Assembly: GCF_001310275.1 (NCBI RefSeq) | Contig: NZ_LGYZ01000106.1 | Coordinates: 1-64,000, forward strand | Reading direction: 5' to 3' | Length of the DNA stretch: 64,000 nucleotides | Origin: Nocardia arizonensis | GTDB taxonomy: Bacteria > Actinomycetota > Actinomycetes > Mycobacteriales > Mycobacteriaceae | Part shown: positions 57,326 through 64,000 of the stretch, piece by piece | Layout of the letters: each line of letters begins with the position of its first letter | Numbering within the stretch: the stretch's first letter is position 1 | Position numbers and translations under genes: made by a program | Notes under the pieces: generated by a model | What the model was told of the DNA's origin: nothing | Seen by the model: the letters and a program-made list of their open reading frames with translations, nothing else | Databases searched by the model: none

Positions 57326-58102
57326 TCAGCGATTGCCGAACTTCGCGGGACGCTTCTCCACGAAGGCCGCCATGCCTTCCTTCTGGTCCTCGATCGCGAA
57401 CAGCGAGTGGAATACCCGCCGTTCGAAACGCAGCCCCTCGGCCAGGGTGGTCTCGAAGGACCGGTTGACCGATTCCTTGGCGATCATCGCCACCGGCAGC
57501 GACATGGCGGCGATGGTGGTGGCCACCTCGAGCGCGGTGTCGATCAGCTCTTCCGCGGGTACCACGCGCGAGACCAGTCCGGCGCGCTCGGCCTCGTCGA
57601 CATCCATATTGCGTCCGGTCAGGACCAGGTCCATGGCCTTGGCCTTGCCGATGGCGCGGGTCAGGCGCTGCGAGCCGCCGATACCGGGTATGACGCCGAG
57701 CTTGATCTCCGGCTGACCGAATTTCGCGGTGTCCGCGGCGATCAGGATGTCGCAGATCATGGCCAGCTCACAGCCACCGCCGAGGGCGTAACCCGCGACG
57801 GCCGCGATGGTCGGCTTGCGGAAGTTCGCGAGCCGGTCCCAACGGGCGAAGTAGTCGTCCATGAACATGTCCATATACGACCGGGGCTGCATCTCCTTGA
57901 TGTCGGCGCCCGCGGCGAATGCCCGCTCCGAACCGGTGATGACGACCGCGCCGATCTCGTCGTCGGTCTCCAGCTCGTCCAGCGCGATGATGATCTCGTC
58001 GAGCACCTGCGCGTTGAGCGCGTTGAGCGCCTTGGGGCGGTTGAGCGTGATCCAGCCGACGCGGCCCTTGCGTTCCAGCAGAATCGTCTCGAATTCGGTC
58101 AT
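57326..58102 (-). CDS. Enoyl-CoA hydratase, valine/fatty acid catabolism
   Basis: The 258-residue crotonase has RAFAAGADIKEM, the oxyanion-hole segment AVAGYALGGGCELAM and GQPEIKLGVIPGIGGSQRLT, with both catalytic glutamates in place. It hydrates enoyl-CoA, here probably methacrylyl-CoA in valine breakdown. Last gene of a five-gene minus-strand operon; its ATG overlaps the dehydrogenase stop (ATGA). Confidence 0.9.
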   Translation of the reverse strand: MTEFETILLERKGRVGWITLNRPKALNALNAQVLDEIIIALDELETDDEIGAVVITGSERAFAAGADIKEMQPRSYMDMFMDDYFARWDRLANFRKPTIAAVAGYALGGGCELAMICDILIAADTAKFGQPEIKLGVIPGIGGSQRLTRAIGKAKAMDLVLTGRNMDVDEAERAGLVSRVVPAEELIDTALEVATTIAAMSLPVAMIAKESVNRSFETTLAEGLRFERRVFHSLFAIEDQKEGMAAFVEKRPAKFGNR

Positions 58103-58998
58103 TCGGCACCCACTTGGTTGGAACGGTTACGTACCTCGGTGACGATAGCCGAGAAATCCAGGCCCGCGTTCTCCTGGTTGAACCGCGCGTATATCTGGGC
58201 GGCGAGCGCGCCGAGTGCGCCGTCCACGCCATTGGCCGCCAAGGCGTTGGCGGCAAGACCGAGATCCTTGGTCATGAGCGCGGTGGCGAATCCGGGCCGG
58301 TAGTCGTTGTTGGCCGGACTGGTCGGCACCGGACCGGGCACCGGACAGTAGCTGGTCAGCGCCCAGCTCTGACCGGAGGCGGTGGAGACCACGTCGAAGA
58401 AGGACTGATGGCTCAGTCCCAGCTTCTCGCCGAGCACCAGCGCCTCCGACAGGCCGATCATGGAGATGCCGAGCAACATGTTGTTGCAGATCTTGGCGGC
58501 CTGCCCGACACCGGACCCGCCGCAGTGCACCACCTTGCCGCCCATGACCTCGAGCACCGCGAGTCCGTCGGCGAAATCGGCTTCCGCACCGCCGACCATG
58601 AAGGTCAGGGTGCCCGCCGCCGCACCGGCGACGCCGCCGGAGACCGGCGCGTCCAGCGCCCGGTGGCCAGCGGCGACCGCGAGTTCGGCCGCGGCCTTGG
58701 CGTCGGCGACATCGATGGTGGAGCAGTCGATGAACAAGGTGCCGGGATTCGCGACGGGCAGCAGTTCGGCGTAGAGGTCGAGCACCAGTTTGCCGTTGGG
58801 GAGCATGGTGATCACCAGGTCGCGGTCGGTCGCCGCGGCGCTCGCCTCGGCCACCACGGTGGCACCGTCGGCGCGGGCCTTGTCCTGTGCGGCCCGCACC
58901 GGATCGAAGGCGTGCACGTCGTAGCCCGCCGCCACCAGGTTGGCCGCCATCGGGCCGCCCATATGGCCCAGACCGAGGAATCCGATCTTCTTCGTCAC
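58099..58998 (-). CDS. mmsB: 3-Hydroxyisobutyrate dehydrogenase
   Basis: The 299-residue enzyme has the NAD loop GFLGLGHMGGPMAANL, DAPVSGGVAGA, and the catalytic lysine in GVGQAAKICNN. It oxidises 3-hydroxyisobutyrate to methylmalonate semialdehyde. The GTG at 58998 overlaps the stop of the hydrolase gene (GTGA). Confidence 0.92.
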   Translation of the reverse strand: MTKKIGFLGLGHMGGPMAANLVAAGYDVHAFDPVRAAQDKARADGATVVAEASAAATDRDLVITMLPNGKLVLDLYAELLPVANPGTLFIDCSTIDVADAKAAAELAVAAGHRALDAPVSGGVAGAAAGTLTFMVGGAEADFADGLAVLEVMGGKVVHCGGSGVGQAAKICNNMLLGISMIGLSEALVLGEKLGLSHQSFFDVVSTASGQSWALTSYCPVPGPVPTSPANNDYRPGFATALMTKDLGLAANALAANGVDGALGALAAQIYARFNQENAGLDFSAIVTEVRNRSNQVGAE

Positions 58999-60077
58999 CG
59001 CTGTCCTTCCGAAGTGCTCAAACCCAGTTCCCTGTCCCCCAATTCGGCGAAGTACGCGTCCACCTGCGCCGCCGTGACATCGGCCAGCGTGGCCGGATTC
59101 CAACGCGGCCGCCGATCCTTGTCGATGACCTGCGCCCGGATGCCCTCGACCAGGTCGTGGGAGGCCAGCGCGGCCACCGACACCCGGTACTCCTCGTCGA
59201 GCACGGCCTCCAGATTCGGCAGCGCGCGAGCGGCACGCAGCGAACGCAGCGTGACCTTCAGCGCCACCGGCGATTTCCCGAGGATGTCCTCGGCGGCGGC
59301 CGCGGCCGCGGGCGAACCCTCGGCACGCAGGCGGGCCACGATCTCCTCGACCGAGTCGGCGCCGTAGCAGGAGTCGATCCAGCTCTGCTGTGCCACCAGC
59401 GCCGATTCCGGTGCGTCGGTGGCGAATTTGGCGATCGCGATATCGGCGGGTTCGGTGCGCAGCGTCTCCAGCAGGGCCGCGAGATCGCCCGAGGCGATGT
59501 AGTAGTCGGCGAATCCGGCGGCGATGGCGTCGCCCGCGCCCATGCGGGCGGTGGTCAGCGCCACGTGCGTGCCGAGTTCGCCGGGCGCGCGCGAGAGCAG
59601 ATACGTGCCGCCGACATCCGGCACGAAACCGATGCCGACCTCCGGCATACCGATCTTGGACCGCTCGGTGACGATGCGGTGGCTGCCGTGGCCGGAAAGG
59701 CCGACGCCGCCGCCCATGACGATGCCGTCCATCACCACTACATACGGCTTGGGATAGCTGCCTATCAGCGCGTTGAGAATGTATTCGTCACGCCAGAACA
59801 GCCCGGTCGGGGAATCGGCGTCGGCCCCGGCCCCGCGGCCACGCGCCGCGGTCGCGTCGGCGTGGATGGCGACGATATCGCCGCCCGCGCACAGTCCGCG
59901 CTCGCCCGCGCCGGTGACCACGACCGTGCGGACGGCCTCGTCGTCGGCCCATTCCCGCAGCGCCTTCGTGATGGCAAGGGCCATACCGTGATTCAGCGCG
60001 TTGATGGACTTGGGCCGGTTCAGCGTGATCAGGCCGAGCCCGTCGCGCGTTTCGATGAGAACTTCCGGCTCGCTCAC
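58995..60077 (-). CDS. 3-Hydroxyisobutyryl-CoA hydrolase
   Basis: The 360-residue crotonase-fold enzyme has GLCAGGDIVAI, VVMDGIVMGGGVGLSGHGSHR and GIGFVPDVGGTYLLS, and the longer C-terminal half typical of the hydrolases rather than hydratases. It splits 3-hydroxyisobutyryl-CoA in valine breakdown. The GTG at 60077 shares a base with the acyl-CoA dehydrogenase stop. Confidence 0.9.
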   Translation of the reverse strand: MSEPEVLIETRDGLGLITLNRPKSINALNHGMALAITKALREWADDEAVRTVVVTGAGERGLCAGGDIVAIHADATAARGRGAGADADSPTGLFWRDEYILNALIGSYPKPYVVVMDGIVMGGGVGLSGHGSHRIVTERSKIGMPEVGIGFVPDVGGTYLLSRAPGELGTHVALTTARMGAGDAIAAGFADYYIASGDLAALLETLRTEPADIAIAKFATDAPESALVAQQSWIDSCYGADSVEEIVARLRAEGSPAAAAAAEDILGKSPVALKVTLRSLRAARALPNLEAVLDEEYRVSVAALASHDLVEGIRAQVIDKDRRPRWNPATLADVTAAQVDAYFAELGDRELGLSTSEGQR

Positions 60078-61218
60078 TATGCCGCTCCTACCACCGCGCG
60101 GGCGACGACCACCCGCATGATCTCGTTCGTGCCCTCGAGGATCTGATGCACCCGCAGATCGCGGACGATCTTCTCCAGACCGTACTCGGCCAGGTACCCA
60201 TAGCCGCCGTGCAGTTGCAGCGCCTTGTTCGCCACCTCGAATCCGGTGTCGGTCGCGAACCGTTTCGCCATGGCGCACAGCTCGACCTTGTCGGCGGCAT
60301 CGGCGTCGAGCGCCGCCGCCGCCCGCCACAGCAGGGTGCGCGCGGCCTCCAATTCGGTGCGCATATCGGCGAGTTCGAATTGCAGCGCCTGATTGCGGAC
60401 CAGCGGCATACCGAAGGCGTGCCGTTCGGACAGGTAGGGCACCGTTTTGTCCAGCGCCGCCTGTGCGCCGCCGATGGAGCAGGCCGCGATGTTCAAACGG
60501 CCGCCGTTGAGTCCGTTCATGGCGATACGGAATCCGTCCCCCTCGGCGCCGAGCCGATTCGCGACCGGCACCCTGACGTCGGTCAGGATCACCTGACGGG
60601 TGGGCTGGGCGTTCCAGCCCATCTTCTTCTCGTTCGGTCCGACCGAAAGTCCCGGCGTGTCGGCCGGGACAACCAGGGTCGAGATGCCGCGCGCACCCGT
60701 GTCGCCGGTGCGCACCATCATCACGTAGACGTCGTTGGCGCCCGCCCCGGAGATGAACTGCTTGGCCCCGTTGACGACGTAGTCGTCCCCGTCGCGAACG
60801 GCCTTGGTGCTCAGGGCCGCCGCGTCCGAGCCGACACCCGGTTCGGTCAGCGCGTAGCTGGCCAACTGCTCCATCGAGGTCAGCGCGGGCAACCAGCGAT
60901 GTCGCTGTTCGTCGTCGCCGTAGCAGTCGATCATCCACGCGGCCATATTGTGTATGGAGATGTAGGCGGCGATGGTCGGGCAGCCGGTGGCGAGTTGTTC
61001 GAAGATGCGCACCGCGTCCAGCCTGCGCAGGCCGGAACCGCCGACGTCCTCGCCCACGTAGATGCCGCCGAGTCCCAGCGGGCCGGCCTTGCGCAGCACG
61101 TCCACCGGGAAGTGTTTGCGCTCATCCCATTCCAGCGCGTTCGGCGCCAGGAATTCGTCGGCGAAGCCGCGCGCGGTGTCGCGGATCGCCCTGTCGTCGG
61201 GGTTGAGGTCGAACATCG

Positions 61219-61222
<4 letters not shown>
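60077..61222 (-). CDS. Acyl-CoA dehydrogenase, isobutyryl-CoA type
   Basis: The 381-residue flavoprotein has YALTEPGVGSDAAAL, FISGAGANDVYVMM, LNGGRLNIAACSIGGAQAAL and the C-terminal LHGGYGYLAEYGLEKIVRDL, then ILEGTNEIMR with the catalytic Glu at about 365. Context with hydroxyisobutyrate genes points to isobutyryl-CoA as substrate. The start overlaps the mmsA stop. Confidence 0.9.
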
Positions 61223-62751
<1,529 letters not shown>

Positions 62752-62795
62752 GCCAGTCCTGTCTCGAGTCGAGGAGATCACCGGTCATCCTATAG

Positions 62796-62807
62796 TTGGA
62801 TGTCCAA
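62796..62807. promoter_or_regulatory. 12-bp palindrome TTGGATGTCCAA before mmsA
   Basis: The arms TTGGA and TCCAA flank TG in the divergent promoter region between mmsA and icmF. It is a plausible operator for a TetR- or MarR-type repressor of valine catabolism. Confidence 0.4.
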
Positions 62808-63001
62808 GTAAAAATAGCGCGCCAATGTATGTCAGTTATCACATACCGCTCGCATCGGTTTCGACATTTCCACAGGTTGCGCGGATTTCCGCCGGCCCGA
62901 CGCGCCGTCATCGCGCTCCGCCGGCGCTGTGACAACGATCACCGTAGACTTAGTTTGAAGTCCTAGTATCGGGCACCATACGAACTCGCCGGAGGTATCC
63001 C

Positions 63002-64000
63002 GTGGCCGACGACCTCGCGTTGCACACGCCCGCCCATCCCGTCCGATTCGTGACATCGGCCGCTCTCTTCGACGGCCACGACGCCGCGATCAATATCATG
63101 CGCCGCATACTGCAAGCGCAGGGCGCGGAAGTGATCCACCTGGGTCACAATCGTTCGGTCGACGAGGTGGTCGACGCGATACTGACCGAGGACGTGCAGG
63201 GCGTCGCGGTCAGTTCCTATCAGGGCGGGCACGTCGAGTACTTCGAATATCTCGCGGACGCGCTGAAAAAGGCCGGGGCCGAACACGTACGGATCTTCGG
63301 CGGCGGCGGTGGCGTCATCGTGGCCGAGGAGATCGCGCGGCTCGGCGCATCGGGTGTCACCATCTTCTCGCCCGAGGACGGCCAGCGACTCGGCCTGCCG
63401 GGCATGATCAACCGGCTCATCCGCGACTGCGATGTGGACCTCGCCGAGAACCCGCCCGCCATCGAGGCGGTGCTCGCGGGGGAACGGCCCGCACTCGCCC
63501 GCGCCATCACCTGTCTGCAAGCGGGCAGCCTGCCCGAAGCCGACCGGGCCGCGCTCATCGCGGCCGCCGCCGCGCGCACCGTGCCCGTACTCGGCATCAC
63601 CGGCACCGGCGGCTCGGGAAAGTCATCGCTCACCGACGAATTGGTGCGCCGTCTGCGGTCGGACCAGCAGGACAAACTGCGCGTCGCCATTCTCGCCGTC
63701 GACCCGACCCGCCGTCGCGGCGGCGGCGCGCTGCTCGGCGACCGCATCAGGATGAACGCCCTCGACGGCGACCACGTCTTCTTCCGTTCGCTGGCCACCC
63801 GCGGCGGACACGAACTGCCCAACGACATCGACGCCATCGTGATCGCCTGCAAGGCGGCCGGATACGATCTGGTGATCCTGGAGACGCCCGGCATCGGCCA
63901 GGGTGACGCCGCGATCGTCGACCACGTCGATATGTCGCTGTATGTCATGACACCGGAATTCGGTGCGGCCTCCCAGCTCGAGAAGATCGACATGCTGGAT
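63002..64000 (+). CDS. icmF: Fused isobutyryl-CoA mutase, N-terminal part
   Basis: The GTG at 63002 follows CCGGAGGTATCCC; the frame is still open at the window end (333 codons visible). The B12-binding domain comes first (LFDGHDAAINIMRRILQAQG, axial His26, then SSYQGGH and FGGGGG). A MeaB-type G domain follows, with Walker A GTGGSGKS (201-208) and LETPGIGQGD. This order of cobalamin domain, GTPase, then mutase is specific to IcmF, which interconverts isobutyryl-CoA and butyryl-CoA and carries its own chaperone. Confidence 0.93.
   Translation, partial: MADDLALHTPAHPVRFVTSAALFDGHDAAINIMRRILQAQGAEVIHLGHNRSVDEVVDAILTEDVQGVAVSSYQGGHVEYFEYLADALKKAGAEHVRIFGGGGGVIVAEEIARLGASGVTIFSPEDGQRLGLPGMINRLIRDCDVDLAENPPAIEAVLAGERPALARAITCLQAGSLPEADRAALIAAAAARTVPVLGITGTGGSGKSSLTDELVRRLRSDQQDKLRVAILAVDPTRRRGGGALLGDRIRMNALDGDHVFFRSLATRGGHELPNDIDAIVIACKAAGYDLVILETPGIGQGDAAIVDHVDMSLYVMTPEFGAASQLEKIDMLD

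Overview
The window comes from a high-GC actinomycete, most likely Nocardia or a close mycolic-acid relative. Pointers are a cutinase-like esterase next to a LIP-family lipase, many DUF5753, DUF574 and MmyB-type genes, GTG starts and 4-base gene overlaps, and a valine-catabolic operon beside fused isobutyryl-CoA mutase. No rRNA, CRISPR array or intact transposase is visible. One tRNA (Cys) is present.

Layout. 1-2800 (minus): lipase, cutinase-like enzyme, an Ala/Gly-rich exported protein and a 31-residue hydrophobic peptide with two tandem hairpins behind it. 3170-11330: accessory genes, namely two MmyB-type regulators flanking a 42-residue ORF, a HAD phosphatase, an HTH-TPR regulator, three overlapping small genes, a membrane-anchored protein, an orphan DUF5753 protein and a DUF574 methyltransferase. 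11419-18289 (plus): seven tightly coupled genes (6-phosphogluconolactonase, ROK kinase, sugar-phosphate cyclase of the 2-epi-5-epi-valiolone synthase type, two medium-chain dehydrogenases, DegT aminotransferase, ribulose-phosphate 3-epimerase), followed by GNAT and NUDIX genes. I read this as an undescribed C7-aminocyclitol pathway and it is the main find. 19825-21553 (minus): a DUF4365 nuclease-like gene coupled to an unknown partner, a candidate defence pair.

22198-48320 is mostly metal and redox handling. It holds an MMPL transporter; an ArsR-P1B ATPase-LspA-AraC operon; a multicopper oxidase-ZIP-Rieske operon preceded by a 21-residue Cys/Met-rich peptide gene with a MerR-type promoter and its own terminator; an HMA chaperone with a TauE-cupredoxin membrane protein; a MerR regulator; a CopC-CtaG-DUF3105-DUF305 operon next to a BlaI/M56 pair, with three matching dyad operators; a SulP-carbonic anhydrase fusion; and a cysteine-synthase-like/CDF/isoprenylcysteine-methyltransferase set.

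48486-55454 contains a large LuxR-type ATPase regulator, a VapBC pair, a Tat-exported phosphoesterase, an HNH nuclease and a decayed tyrosine recombinase beside tRNA-Cys. The last two suggest an old integration boundary. From 55570 the content looks like core chromosome: MarR regulator, Hsp70-like anchored protein, five-gene valine/isobutyrate catabolic operon (minus) and divergent icmF (plus, cut by the window end).
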